64,000 nucleotides of DNA from Paenibacillus gyeongsangnamensis (GCF_027533625.1 NZ_JAQAGZ010000008.1:124001-188000), one strand, 5' to 3'; shown: positions 7,379-15,801, counted from the stretch's first letter. The notes: generated from the sequence alone by a model not told the origin. Made by a program: numbers and translations.

Positions 7379-9355
7379 ATGCGTTTCCGTCAAATTCATC
7401 TCGACTTTCATACCTCCGAGGCCATTCCCGGCATCGGCAGCCGATTCGACAAGTCCCAGTTCCAAAATATGCTGAAGGCCGGTCATGTCGACTCCATCAC
7501 CGTCTTCTCCAAATGCCATCACGGCTGGGCCTACCATCCCTCCGAGGCTAACGAAATGCATCCGCACCTGCACTTTGATCTGCTGGGGGCCATGATCGAA
7601 GCGGCCCACGAAATCGATGTGAAGACACCGGTCTACTTGTCCGCCGGGCTCGATGAGAAGCTGGCTCGCCGCCATCCGGAATGGCTGATCCGCGACGCGA
7701 ATGACAATACGAACTGGGTCGACGGCTTTATGAAGCCGGGATACCACCAATTTTGCCTGAATTCTCCGTATCTGGACGTGCTGATTCCGCAGATTGAGGA
7801 GGTCGTAAGAAATTACGACGCGGACGGTATCTTTCTCGATATTGTCGGCGTGCGGCTCTGCTACTGCCATACTTGCGTGAATGAGCTGCGCTCCGCAGGG
7901 GAGGATCCCCGCGATCCGGCCGCCGTTCTGGCGCTGGGCGAGCGCACCTACGCGAATTATACGCGCCGCGTCAGGGAAGCGATCGATGCGATCAAGCCGG
8001 GCTTGCCGGTATTCCATAACGGCGGGCACATTCGCCGCGGCCGCCGGGATTTGGCCGGCATGAATAGTCATCTGGAGCTGGAATCGCTGCCGACCGGAGG
8101 CTGGGGCTACGATCATTTCCCTCTATCCGCGCGCTACGCTCAAGGCCTGGGGATGCCATTCCTCGGCATGACCGGCAAATTCCATACGACGTGGGGCGAG
8201 TTCGGCGGGTACAAGCATCCGAATGCGCTGCGGTACGAGACGGCCCTCAGCCTGGCGAACGGCGCGCGCTGCTCGGTCGGCGATCAGCTGCATCCGGAAG
8301 GATACATGGATGAGGCTACGTACCGGCTCATCGGCTTGGCCTACCGCGAGGTGGAAGCGAAGGAAGCTTGGTGCAGGGATGCGAAGAACGTGGCCGACGT
8401 CGCGCTGCTGAGCGTGGAAGCCGCCGTTTCCGGCAAAGCGGAGAACCGGGTGGACCGGACCGGCACGTCCGATGCGGGGGCGGTACGGATGCTTTTGGAA
8501 GGCAAGGTTCTGTTCGACGTCGTTGACCTGGAGGGCGATTTCGCCCCCTACAAGGTGCTGATTCTCCCGGACCAAATTGCGGTATCGGACGGTCTGGCCG
8601 CCAAGCTTGAAGCCTACGCCGCGCAAGGAGGCAAGCTGCTCGTTACCGGACACTCCGGGCTGAACGAGGACGGTACGGCTTTTGCCGTCGATCTGGGCAT
8701 TCGATATACCGGCGAGAGCCCTTATAAACCGGAATATTTCCGGCCCGCCTTCGAGCTTCCATCCCTGAGCAGCGCCGCGTTCGTCTTTTATTCCCAAGGA
8801 TGTCTCGTGGAAGCATCGGGGGCCCGGATACTCGGAAGCCGCGAATTCCCTTATTTCAACCGGGACGTATTCACCTTTAGCTCCCACCAGCATACGCCGA
8901 ACCGGCCGGAGAATGCGGGACCCGGCATGACCGAGCATCCGAACGGCATTTACATCGCTTGGAACGTATTCGAGGATTATGCCGTAAAAGGCAGCCTGGC
9001 GCTGAAGGAATCCGTCCTCTATGCGCTGAACCGGCTGCTGGGAGACCGCCGCACGCTTCAGACCAATCTTGCGGCGCAAGGGATCGTCACCCTCGCGAAG
9101 CAGCAGGCGGAGAACCGCTACGTCCAGCATCTGCTCTATGCTTCCCCGGTGAAGCGCGGCAGCGGCGTCGAGGTGATCGAGGATCTGCTGCCCGTGCTGG
9201 ATACGGAAGTGCAGCTCGTGGTCCCCGAGCACATTACGCGGGCTTATCTTGCTCCGCAAGGCACGGAGCTTCCTTTCACCCGGCAGGATGGCTTGGTGAC
9301 GTATACCGTCCCCCGTTTTGAATGCCACCAGATGGTCGTGCTTGAATTCGATTAA
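7379..9355 (+). CDS. Glycoside-hydrolase-like protein, GHL6 / beta-galactosidase-trimerisation type
   Basis: The 658-residue protein has no signal peptide, so it should act in the cytoplasm. The N-terminal half looks like a TIM barrel of the hypothetical glycosyl hydrolase family GHL6 (IHLDFHTSEAIPGIGSRFD, SITVFSKCHHGWAYHPSEA, DADGIFLDIVGVRLCYCHTC). Residues ~350-440 resemble the trimerisation domain of GH42-type enzymes (VLILPDQIAVSDGLAAKLEAY). The likely substrate is an oligosaccharide; acidic residues in GIFLDIVG and HLELESLPTGGWGY are candidate catalytic or binding sites, but this is inference. It has a good GGAG ribosome site and is divergent from an AraC regulator, with a sugar-dehydrogenase-type gene downstream. 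Confidence 0.75.
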   Translation: MRFRQIHLDFHTSEAIPGIGSRFDKSQFQNMLKAGHVDSITVFSKCHHGWAYHPSEANEMHPHLHFDLLGAMIEAAHEIDVKTPVYLSAGLDEKLARRHPEWLIRDANDNTNWVDGFMKPGYHQFCLNSPYLDVLIPQIEEVVRNYDADGIFLDIVGVRLCYCHTCVNELRSAGEDPRDPAAVLALGERTYANYTRRVREAIDAIKPGLPVFHNGGHIRRGRRDLAGMNSHLELESLPTGGWGYDHFPLSARYAQGLGMPFLGMTGKFHTTWGEFGGYKHPNALRYETALSLANGARCSVGDQLHPEGYMDEATYRLIGLAYREVEAKEAWCRDAKNVADVALLSVEAAVSGKAENRVDRTGTSDAGAVRMLLEGKVLFDVVDLEGDFAPYKVLILPDQIAVSDGLAAKLEAYAAQGGKLLVTGHSGLNEDGTAFAVDLGIRYTGESPYKPEYFRPAFELPSLSSAAFVFYSQGCLVEASGARILGSREFPYFNRDVFTFSSHQHTPNRPENAGPGMTEHPNGIYIAWNVFEDYAVKGSLALKESVLYALNRLLGDRRTLQTNLAAQGIVTLAKQQAENRYVQHLLYASPVKRGSGVEVIEDLLPVLDTEVQLVVPEHITRAYLAPQGTELPFTRQDGLVTYTVPRFECHQMVVLEFD

Positions 9356-9423
9356 CCGGAAGCTCTTTCGGCTCCGCCTCCGCGGATGTCGCCATTTCGC
9401 ACCCGGCCCGTCGCCTCTTTGCA

Positions 9424-9452
9424 TTACGGGAACCGGTTCCCTCTTGTATAAT
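9424..9452 (+). promoter_or_regulatory. Promoter with a perfect palindrome in its spacer
   Basis: The -35 is TTACGG (9424-9429) and the -10 is TATAAT (9447-9452), with a 17-bp spacer. GGGAACCGGTTCCC (9428-9441) is a perfect 14-bp palindrome with a central CG lying across the -35 and spacer. LacI/GalR-family operators have this symmetry, so a repressor binding here would block the promoter of the 9522 gene. No LacI-type gene is in the window. Confidence 0.65.
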
Positions 9453-9521
9453 AGCGGCATAAAGCAAGAGGCAAGCGTATGAACATCCCTCCGTGAAGAA
9501 CGGCGGGAACCGGGAGGAGCT

Positions 9522-10616
9522 ATGATCATGTCATCAAACGTTCGAATCGGAATTATCGGAAGCGGCGGTATCGCCAGGCAGCACGCCAAAGCCTACAAGA
9601 ACATACCGGGCGTCGAGCTTGTCGCCGTAGCCGACGTCGTGCCGGGCAGAGCTCAGCAGTTTGTGGCGGCGCAGGAGCTGGAAGGGACGCTAGCCTTCGA
9701 GGATCACCGCGAGCTGCTGGAGCTGGAGCTCGACGGCGTCAGCGTCTGCACGCCGAACATCGCGCATCACCGCACAAGCATCGATTCGCTGGAAGCGGGC
9801 AAGCACGTGCTGGTTGAGAAGCCGCTCGCCGTGACGCTGCAGCAGGGCGTCGAGATGGTTCAAGCCGCCAAGAAAACGGGCAAAATGCTCTCGGTCGGCT
9901 TCCAGCCGCGCTACGACCCGAATATGATCGCCGTTAAAAATCTGGTGCAGTCGGGCCAGCTCGGCAAAGTATACTATGTGGAAACGGGCGGAGGACGGCG
10001 CCGCGGCATGCCGGGCGGTACCTTCATCCGCAAGGAGCTGGCCGGCGCCGGAGCGATCGCCGACATCGGCTGCTATTCGCTGGACATGGCCTTGAACGCG
10101 CTCGGCTATCCGAAGCCGCTGACGGTCTCGGCGTTCACGTCGAATCATTTTGGTACGAATCCGTTATATCACAAGGAAGCGGAAGCTTTTGTAGTCGAGG
10201 ATTTCGGGGTGGCTCTCATCCGGCTCGAGGGAAATTTGACGCTCAATTTCAAAATTTCGTGGGCGATGCACATGGATACCCTTGGAGCGACAATGTTTCT
10301 GGGTACCGACGGAGGACTTAAAGTAACAACGCCGAACACCGGGAGTCCGTGGAACGGGGTGTGGGACGGAGGCATCGGCTCGATCTCGCTGTTCCATGAC
10401 GATAACGGGCAGCATATCGAAAAGCCGATTCCGGTCCAGGAGCATCAAATCGACCGCTTTTTCGAGAAGATCAACGATTTTGTCCGCGCCATCCGGGAAG
10501 GCGGGGCCGCTCCGATTCCGGGCGAGCAGATTCTGATCAACCAAGCGATCATCGACGGAATTCTCCGCTCCTCCGCCACCGGCCGCGAGGTCGATATCGA
10601 GATACCGGCCGTTTAA
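9522..10616 (+). CDS. Gfo/Idh/MocA-family oxidoreductase
   Basis: The 364-residue NAD(P)-dependent oxidoreductase has an N-terminal Rossmann fold (VRIGIIGSGGIARQHAKAY), the family signature EKPLAVTLQQG at residues ~102-112, and a C-terminal alpha/beta substrate domain containing the DIGCYSLDMALNALG helix with the usual catalytic Asp/His region. Members oxidise or reduce sugars, inositols or their derivatives. ATG codons at 9522 and 9528 are both possible; GGAGG is better spaced for 9528. It is driven by its own promoter with a palindromic operator and ends at a strong terminator. Neighbouring glycosidase-like genes point to carbohydrate catabolism. Confidence 0.9.
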   Translation: MIMSSNVRIGIIGSGGIARQHAKAYKNIPGVELVAVADVVPGRAQQFVAAQELEGTLAFEDHRELLELELDGVSVCTPNIAHHRTSIDSLEAGKHVLVEKPLAVTLQQGVEMVQAAKKTGKMLSVGFQPRYDPNMIAVKNLVQSGQLGKVYYVETGGGRRRGMPGGTFIRKELAGAGAIADIGCYSLDMALNALGYPKPLTVSAFTSNHFGTNPLYHKEAEAFVVEDFGVALIRLEGNLTLNFKISWAMHMDTLGATMFLGTDGGLKVTTPNTGSPWNGVWDGGIGSISLFHDDNGQHIEKPIPVQEHQIDRFFEKINDFVRAIREGGAAPIPGEQILINQAIIDGILRSSATGREVDIEIPAV

Positions 10617-10625
10617 ACATGGTGC

Positions 10626-10662
10626 AGACTGCCAAGGGCATCCTCGGCAGTCTATTTTTTTT
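10626..10662 (+). terminator. Rho-independent terminator
   Basis: AGACTGCC and GGCAGTCT pair around a 12-base loop and are followed by A and eight T. It terminates the 9522 gene. Confidence 0.9.
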
Positions 10663-10670
10663 GCCAACGC

Positions 10671-11618
10671 TTACTTCTCCCCGCAGCCGAGCACCCTCGC
10701 GTGAAGCCAATCGATAATATCCTGCATCACTTCTTCCCGGTTCGTTTCGTTCAGCATCTCATGCCTTCCTCCCGGGTACAGCTTCACCGTAACCTGCTCG
10801 AGTCCCAGCTTCGCGTACATGCATGCCAGCTGGCGGATCCCTTTGCCGTAATGCCCTACCGGGTCCTCATCTCCCGACAATATAAAAACGGGCAGCCGCT
10901 TAGGAATGTGCGCCAAATGCTCCGGCTTATGAATTTCCAATAAACCGCAGAAGAAATCTTGAAAAAAACCGGTGCTGAAAATCGCGCCGCAATATTCGTC
11001 AGCTATGTATTTATCCACTTCCGCCTCATCGCGGCTGAGCCAGTCGAACGGTGTGCGTACCGGCTTAATCCGCCGGTTGTACGTTCCAAAGGTAAGGCCG
11101 TTGAGCAGCAGGCTGCGGTGATCCTCTCCGCGGCGGCGGACTTCCAGCTTGGCAAGGGCGTGTCCGATCTTCAGCATGAAGCCCTCCCGTCCGTTCGAGC
11201 CGGATAGCACCACACCTTCGATTTTGCATGGATAACGGTACATATACTGCTGGGCAATGAAGGAACCCATGCTGTGTCCGAGCAAAAAGACGGGCAGGCC
11301 GGGATGACGTTCCGCAATCCGGTCGGTCAAATTAGCCATATGGTCGGTCATTCGGGTAAAGCATCCCTGGGCAAAGAGGCCGAGCTTCTCTACGCAGCCC
11401 GCCGTCTGGCCGTGCCCTAAATGATCGTTGGCGTATACCGTGAAGCCGGCATCGACCAACCGCTGCGCAAAACGCTCATAACGCGCCGCCGTTTCGGCCA
11501 TTCCATGGGCAATTTGCACCGCGCCCAGAAGCCTGCTGTCGCTGACCGCCGGCTGCCAGTTATATACGTAAACCACCTGCCCCTCTCCATCCCGAATTGT
11601 AAACGTCTCCTTATGCAA
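10671..11618 (-). CDS. Alpha/beta hydrolase, monoacylglycerol-lipase type (Hydrolase_4)
   Basis: The 315-residue cytoplasmic serine hydrolase carries the nucleophile elbow GHSMGS at Ser116, an oxyanion-region motif IAHGMAETAARYERFA and NDHLGHGQT, a probable acid in ILSGDEDPVGH, and the catalytic His in YPGGRHEMLNE. This order and spacing fit monoacylglycerol lipase/lysophospholipase-like enzymes. The start is a TTG preceded by AGGGGGA. It is a single gene convergent with the oxidoreductase. The tandem array of repeat B begins about 90 bp upstream of its start. Confidence 0.88.
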   Translation of the reverse strand: MHKETFTIRDGEGQVVYVYNWQPAVSDSRLLGAVQIAHGMAETAARYERFAQRLVDAGFTVYANDHLGHGQTAGCVEKLGLFAQGCFTRMTDHMANLTDRIAERHPGLPVFLLGHSMGSFIAQQYMYRYPCKIEGVVLSGSNGREGFMLKIGHALAKLEVRRRGEDHRSLLLNGLTFGTYNRRIKPVRTPFDWLSRDEAEVDKYIADEYCGAIFSTGFFQDFFCGLLEIHKPEHLAHIPKRLPVFILSGDEDPVGHYGKGIRQLACMYAKLGLEQVTVKLYPGGRHEMLNETNREEVMQDIIDWLHARVLGCGEK

Positions 11619-11706
11619 TCCGGACTCCCCCTTGCTCGCAACCCTAATTGTAATCCTATTTTACTCCTTTTGGCAGGAATAAAACCATCCCGCCGATCCG
11701 GCCGCC

Positions 11707-12113
11707 AGGATAAACGGCTACGCCGTCCTTGTCTTACAAGGACCAGCGCGTTTACCAAGGTTGATGCGAAGCTATAAGCTACGAAAACTTATAAATTCTT
11801 ATCAACCCAGGATAAACGGCTACGCCGTCTTTGACTTACATGGACCAGCGCGTTTACCAAGGTTGATGCGAAGCTATAAGCTACGAAAACTTATAAATTC
11901 TTATCAACCCAGGATAAACGGTTACGCCGTCCTTGTCTTACAAGGACCAGCGCGTTTACCAAGGTTGATGCGAAGCTATAAGCTACGAAAACTTATAAAT
12001 TCTTATCAACCCAGGATAAACGGCTACGCCGTCCTTGACTTACATGGACCAGCGCGTTTACCAAGGTTGATGCGAAGCTATAAGTTACGAAAACTTATAA
12101 ATTCTTATCAACC
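11707..12113. repeat. Repeat B tandem array, four units of 102 bp
   Basis: Units begin at 11707, 11809, 11911 and 12013, exactly 102 bp apart and almost identical. Each unit contains two potential hairpins: GG-TAAACG...CGTTTACC enclosing TCCTTGT...ACAAGGA, and GGTTGAT...ATCAACC. Since 102 is divisible by three, one frame stays open through the array as a 34-residue repeat, but nothing suggests translation. Single diverged copies lie at 14729-14828 and 55184-55283. The array abuts the terminator of the yunC gene. It fills most of the 11619-12151 gap; the 88 bp before it hold nothing I recognise except the hydrolase ribosome site. Confidence 0.95.
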
Positions 12114-12114
12114 G

Positions 12115-12145
12115 AAAAAAGGCCGCCGCGTCGCACGCGGCAGCC
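12115..12145 (-). terminator. Terminator of the yunC-like gene
   Basis: On the minus strand GGCTGCCGCG and CGCGGCGGCC pair and are followed by six T. The repeat B array starts directly after the T-run. Confidence 0.85.
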
Positions 12146-12151
12146 TTCGTT

Positions 12152-12454
12152 TCAGAACATGAGTAATACCGCATCCTTGCCCTTCATTCCGGGAACGATC
12201 CCGAGCGCCTCCGCCTCGATAGTAACGGACTCCAGCGGCGCCTCAAGCAGCTCCTCAATCGTCCGCACCCCCGTCGCCCGCGCGGCGATGATTCCCCGAT
12301 CCTTCAGCCGTTCGTTCAGCAGCGCCACGTCGAGCGCGCCGCACATGATATACCCTCTATCCGTCGTTACGGCCAGCAATGTCGTCTTGGGCAGCTTGAC
12401 TTCGACAGCCAATGCCGTCCGGCCGCTCAGCTCAACCGGTTCCATGCGCATCAT
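12152..12454 (-). CDS. yunC: YunC-family protein (DUF1805)
   Basis: The protein is about 100 residues long and closely resembles B. subtilis YunC over its whole length (VKLPKTTLLAVTTDRGYIMC, GALDVALLNERLKDRGI, ATGVRTIEELLEAPLES). The biochemical role of this small cytoplasmic family is not established. I place the start at the ATG at 12454 because AAGGAGG lies ten bases upstream; the frame extends 12 codons further without a better signal. It is followed closely by a strong terminator and appears monocistronic. Confidence 0.88.
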   Translation of the reverse strand: MMRMEPVELSGRTALAVEVKLPKTTLLAVTTDRGYIMCGALDVALLNERLKDRGIIAARATGVRTIEELLEAPLESVTIEAEALGIVPGMKGKDAVLLMF

Positions 12455-12671
12455 GACCAAGCATCCTCCTTCAACCCGCGTATGCTTCACTATATGTTGC
12501 CTCGGCTTGCCCGGCTACTCGCGCTTGAAATAAAAGAAAGGCTGTTCGGCTGCGCAGCTTCAATATTAAGGGACTTTTATCCTAATCCATATTGGGATTA
12601 ACCTATGTTTCAGCTTGCAAAAGTGGTATAGTTAAGATCGCAGCTCATTATCGAACAAGGAGGCACCGCCT

Positions 12672-13181
12672 GTGGCAGACAATACGCAAAAACGCAAGTT
12701 TTTGTTTAACGTAGACATCATGATAGAAGAAGATACCAATGGGCGGGCACTGGAGGCGCTGCTTCATCTTTTGAATGCGGGGACGGTCGAGGACTACCAG
12801 ATCAAGCAAGGCATCGAGCTCGGCAAGAAAATAGCGCGGGAGCAGGAGCAAGCGTCGGACATCCCCATCGCGAAGACTGACTCCAGGAGCTCCAAAACCA
12901 AGGCCGTCTCCTCCGCCGCCAGCGGCAGGCCGCAAGCCGACAACGGGACGGCGAACGCCGGCGGCCCGTATCAATCGGTATGGGAGAAATTCCTCCATTA
13001 TCAACAGAACAACACCTTGATCCGGCTTAGCGTTGTCAAAGGCAAAGGAGTTAAGCTCAGCCTGCCCTGCCGCATTCTGAACACCGACGAGAGCACCGGC
13101 AACGTGACGGTATATCATGTGGACGAGAAGAAGGTTTATTTGTTCCAAATCAATGAAATCGACGATTTCGAGGTCGGGTAA
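12672..13181 (+). CDS. Conserved-looking hypothetical protein, 169 residues
   Basis: A GTG start follows AAGGAGG with normal spacing, and a strong terminator lies 30 bp after the stop, so the gene is probably real. Three parts are visible: an alpha/beta N-terminal region (FLFNVDIMIEEDTNGRALEA, LLHLLNAG), a Ser/Ala/Lys-rich linker at residues ~65-98 that looks disordered, and a beta-rich C-terminal domain (LIRLSVVKGKGVKLSLPCRI ... VTVYHVDEKKVYLFQINEID). No signal peptide or membrane segment is seen. I do not recognise the family. Confidence 0.75.
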   Translation: MADNTQKRKFLFNVDIMIEEDTNGRALEALLHLLNAGTVEDYQIKQGIELGKKIAREQEQASDIPIAKTDSRSSKTKAVSSAASGRPQADNGTANAGGPYQSVWEKFLHYQQNNTLIRLSVVKGKGVKLSLPCRILNTDESTGNVTVYHVDEKKVYLFQINEIDDFEVG

Positions 13182-13211
13182 CAAGCCGTCCCCCTCATCG
13201 GTACGATCAAA

Positions 13212-13250
13212 CCTCCATTAACGCGTTGAACGCGTTAATGGAGGTTTCTT
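13212..13250 (+). terminator. Strong terminator
   Basis: A perfect 15-bp stem, CCTCCATTAACGCGT with its complement, closes on a tiny loop and is followed by TTTCTTG. It serves the 12672 gene and could also act on the AraC gene reading toward it. Confidence 0.88.
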
Positions 13251-13287
13251 GTTGAATGGACGCTGCATGACCGCCCTAACCGCCCCG

Positions 13288-14162
13288 TCAGGCGTTCCGC
13301 ATCCGTCTGCGGTATTGGGAGGGGCTAACACCAAGCCGCTTGCGGAACACGGTGCTGAAGTGGGCCCCGTTCGGCATGCCCACCTGCTCGGCGATGGCAC
13401 AGACGGGCAGCTCGGTCGTAGCAAGAAGGAGCGCGGCCGCCTTCACCCTTCGAGCCGTCAGCTCATCGCGAATGCTGCTGCCGGTAGCTTTGCGGAACAA
13501 ATGGCATAGATGATAGGTGGACAAATGCAGCTCTCTTTAGCAAGCGCTTCCAAATGAAAATGCTCCGAATAATGCTCTTCGATCCAGCTCATAATTTTCT
13601 CGGCTTCATGGGCCTTCCGCTGTGCCGGAGCCAGCCTTCCGGTCCCTCCCGTCTCCGCATGACTCTCCAACCACTGAAGGAGGGTCAGCAGGAATGCCAT
13701 GCCGCGCTCGGGATGCTCCTGATCGACCAGCCTTCGCCAATCGGCCTTGATTTGCTCATACAGCGCGACAAGTACGTTACTCTGCGGGTTTGTATCAAAT
13801 ACGGGAGAAGCGAGTTTGCCCTGCCATAAATGGCGAAAAAAGCGCTGCAGCCGCGGAAATCCGTTCAAATAACGGTCAGCGGCAAGGGGATCGAATATCA
13901 GGATATACCGCTCGTATTTCCGCTCCTCGCTGGCCTCGATTATCAAGTGATGATGCTGGTAAGGCTGGAAGCATAACAACATTCCCGGGGCGATCGCATA
14001 AGCCTGACGATCCACGATGATTTGTCCTTGGCCTTGTACGATAAATAGCAGCTCCATCCCCGGATGGGCATGGCTTTTCTCGTACGGCTCCGCCACCGCT
14101 TGCTTATGAACGAACAGATGAATCGGTTTGGCTTGCAGATTGACATCATGAGATAGCAGCAC
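13288..14162 (-). pseudogene. AraC-family regulator broken by a frameshift
   Basis: The 5' part encodes a cupin-like sensor domain (HAHPGMELLFIVQGQGQIIV, APGMLLCFQPYQHHHLI) and the first helices of the AraC DNA-binding domain (EKIMSWIEEHYSEHFHLEAL). Near 13534-13540 the frame is lost. The remaining DNA-binding domain (LSTYHLCHLFRKATGSSIRD ... VCAIAEQVGMPNGAHFSTVF) continues in another frame to 13288. Removing one AG from a GAGAG run restores AKE-LHLSTYHLCHLF, exactly what the family expects, so a 2-base insertion is the simplest cause. Start: GTG at 14162 after GGAGGTGA. It is either a real pseudogene or an assembly error. Confidence 0.82.
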
Positions 14163-14185
14163 ATTAGTCACCTCCATAACCAAGA

Positions 14186-14212
14186 AGGAGGGGCGGATTT
14201 CACCCCTCCCTG
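14186..14212 (-). terminator. Hairpin after ywdK
   Basis: GGAGGGG and CCCCTCC arms around a 9-base loop are followed on the minus strand by TTCTT. It lies between ywdK and the AraC remnant. The weak U-tract makes it a moderate terminator at best. Confidence 0.5.
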
Positions 14213-14270
14213 CCATTGTAGCGCTTCGGCAACGAGAACGATATGGGGAATTTTGGGGTCGGCTATGGTT

Positions 14271-14648
14271 TTATTTGGATGGCTGTTTCATGGCAAGGGC
14301 GAACGACAACCAGCCGAACAGGAAGGCTACGCCGCCGAACGGGGTAATGGCGCCCAGCATTTTCACGCCGGTCAAGCTCAGGATGTACAGACTTCCCGAG
14401 AACAAAACGATGCCTGCCAGCATCGACCAGCCTGCCCGCCGAAGGTGGACGCTCCCCTTCAAATGTCCGGATGCCAGTCCGATGCCGATGAGACCGAGGG
14501 AATGCATCATTTGATACTGTACCCCGGTTTGATAATCCGCGAGCAGTTCGGGCGTCAGGATACTTTTTAGCATATGGGCGCCGAAAGCCCCCAAAGCAAC
14601 GGATAAAAATCCGCATATGGCTCCGATCGTAATAAAGGTTCTGTTCAT
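14271..14648 (-). CDS. ywdK: YwdK-family small membrane protein (DUF423)
   Basis: The 125-residue protein has four hydrophobic segments spread over its length. It carries the family hallmark at the N-terminus (GAICGFLSVALGAFGAHMLK), YQTGVQYQMMHSLGLIGIGL, and a C-terminal GVKMLGAITPFGGVAFLFGW helix. The full length matches DUF423/UPF0382 proteins of Firmicutes. The molecular role is unknown. The preceding sequence GGGGGACTA gives a ribosome site. It is transcribed toward the AraC remnant. Confidence 0.9.
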   Translation of the reverse strand: MNRTFITIGAICGFLSVALGAFGAHMLKSILTPELLADYQTGVQYQMMHSLGLIGIGLASGHLKGSVHLRRAGWSMLAGIVLFSGSLYILSLTGVKMLGAITPFGGVAFLFGWLSFALAMKQPSK

Positions 14649-14728
14649 AACTTAGTCCCCCTTGACTTATAGGCCGGTTCGGCCGGTTCGATATAATCAT
14701 ATAGCATTTACGCGGGCCGGACAAATCC

Positions 14729-14828
14729 GGAATAACCAGCTACGCTATCCTTAACTTACGAGGACCGGCGCGTTGATCAAGTTTGATGCGAAGCCACAGG
14801 TTACGACAACGTACAAATTCTTATTAAC
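14729..14828. repeat. Repeat B, diverged single copy
   Basis: The 100-bp stretch aligns along its whole length with the 11707 array units (shared cores GCTACG, TTACGAGGACC, GCGCGTT, TTTGATGCGAAGC, ACAAATTCTTATTAAC) but differs at roughly one base in six, so it is an older copy. It sits beside the terminator at 14840-14878. Confidence 0.8.
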
Positions 14829-14839
14829 GAACAAAATAA

Positions 14840-14878
14840 GTCCGGCCTCACACAGCTCATCGTCTGCGGCGGCCGGAC
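14840..14878 (-). terminator. Terminator of the 14896 gene
   Basis: GTCCGGCC and GGCCGGAC pair around a 23-base loop, followed by TTATTTTG on the minus strand. Confidence 0.65.
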
Positions 14879-14895
14879 CGGATGCCTTGCATGCA

Positions 14896-15195
14896 TTAGA
14901 TTTGGCCGATATCGTGCTGGCCGATGATCAAAGTAACCGGTTCCAGGAATACCCGGGTTGCGACCGGTTCGGTGATCAGATCAATCTCGATATCGGTAAT
15001 TTTGGAGCGCTTCCGCTTGCCTTCCCGGCGATCATAAACGACCTCAAATTCCTTGAGCCCCAGCTCATAAGTGACTACGGAAGAGCCGACAGTCCACAGC
15101 GTGGAATCATATTCCCCATGCTCGAACAATACCTCGGCCATAATCTCTTCGTTCATATCTACGATAGACACCTTCTGGCAAATTAAATATTTCAT
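14896..15195 (-). CDS. Hypothetical protein, about 99 residues
   Basis: I begin the gene at the ATG at 15195, after GGGAGGAGAAGG, giving MKYLICQKVSIVDMNEEIMA. The protein is soluble, with alternating beta-strand-like stretches (TLWTVGSSVVTYELGLKEFE, SKITDIEIDLITEP, RVFLEPVTLIIG) and a short basic patch, REGKRKRSK. No catalytic motif, signal peptide or named family is recognised. It has its own terminator and appears monocistronic. Confidence 0.68.
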   Translation of the reverse strand: MKYLICQKVSIVDMNEEIMAEVLFEHGEYDSTLWTVGSSVVTYELGLKEFEVVYDRREGKRKRSKITDIEIDLITEPVATRVFLEPVTLIIGQHDIGQI

Positions 15196-15398
15196 TGTCC
15201 TTCTCCTCCCTTCCTCCATTACTTTCCACATTCGACGTAATGCGTCAAAATTCCTGCTGGAATCCCGGGAGGATCTAGGCCGATCTTCACAAAGGACAGC
15301 TTGACGAAAATAATGGCCATAGCGGATCGCAGGCCCGTAGCAAACCGGGCGCAGCCTTCATACTATGCATCATCCAAGCTGCAGGAGATGAGCAACGT

Positions 15399-15615
15399 GA
15401 ACAAAGGCAAAGCCGCAAGCAACAAAGCCAAAAAGAAAACGCCGGTCTCTTCCGTGGATAAGAACCAGTTCAATATGAAAGTCGTAACCTCCGACGTGTG
15501 CGCCCGCTGCCGCAAATGCGAGCGCGGACTCCGTTATTTGGAAAGAATGTCGCAGCCCGGCGCGATCGGAAAAGGCGTCCCATGCATCCTCACCAAGGGC
15601 AAAGCCTACGGTTAA
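15399..15615 (+). CDS. Small basic protein with CxxC motif
   Basis: Several in-frame starts exist from 15301 on. I prefer the GTG at 15399 because GCAGGAG precedes it by nine bases, giving a protein of about 71 residues. It opens with a Lys/Ala-rich segment (NKGKAASNKAKKKTPV) and then contains CARCRKC, a potential metal-binding knuckle, followed by ERGLRYLERMSQPGAIGKGV and a single Cys in VPCILTKGK. This may be a small zinc protein; the function is unknown. A very strong terminator follows the stop. Confidence 0.6.
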
Positions 15616-15628
15616 GCGCGAAGGACAA

Positions 15629-15657
15629 GGGCCCGCACGTCAGGTGCGGGCCCTCTT
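15629..15657 (+). terminator. Strong terminator after the CxxC protein
   Basis: GGGCCCGCAC and GTGCGGGCCC form a 10-bp GC stem with a short loop, followed by TCTTCTC. Confidence 0.85.
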
Positions 15658-15771
15658 CTCATGCAAGCCAAACGCGCATCAGCCTTATTTTTTTGAACAT
15701 GTACAGCCCTGTCTTCGAGTAATATCAACGAGATCTATTAGGAGGCAGCTTCTTGAAAAATAGGTTGTCGC

Positions 15772-15801
15772 TAAAAAAAAAGCAGCCCGCTTAAGGCTGC
15801 T
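15772..15801 (-). terminator. Terminator of the GH95 gene
   Basis: AGCAGCC and GGCTGCT pair around a 7-base loop. On the minus strand nine T follow the stem. Confidence 0.9.

Noticed and set aside
8123..9589. 488-codon minus-strand frame
   Set aside because: Antisense to the GHL6-like gene; composition and lack of motifs mark it as a shadow.
11707..12113. CRISPR-like regularity
   Set aside because: The 102-bp units follow each other directly with no unique spacers and no cas genes.
11761..12162. Protein made of four 34-residue repeats
   Set aside because: It is explained by a non-coding repeat whose length is divisible by three; there is no proper ribosome site, and single diverged copies elsewhere are not coding.
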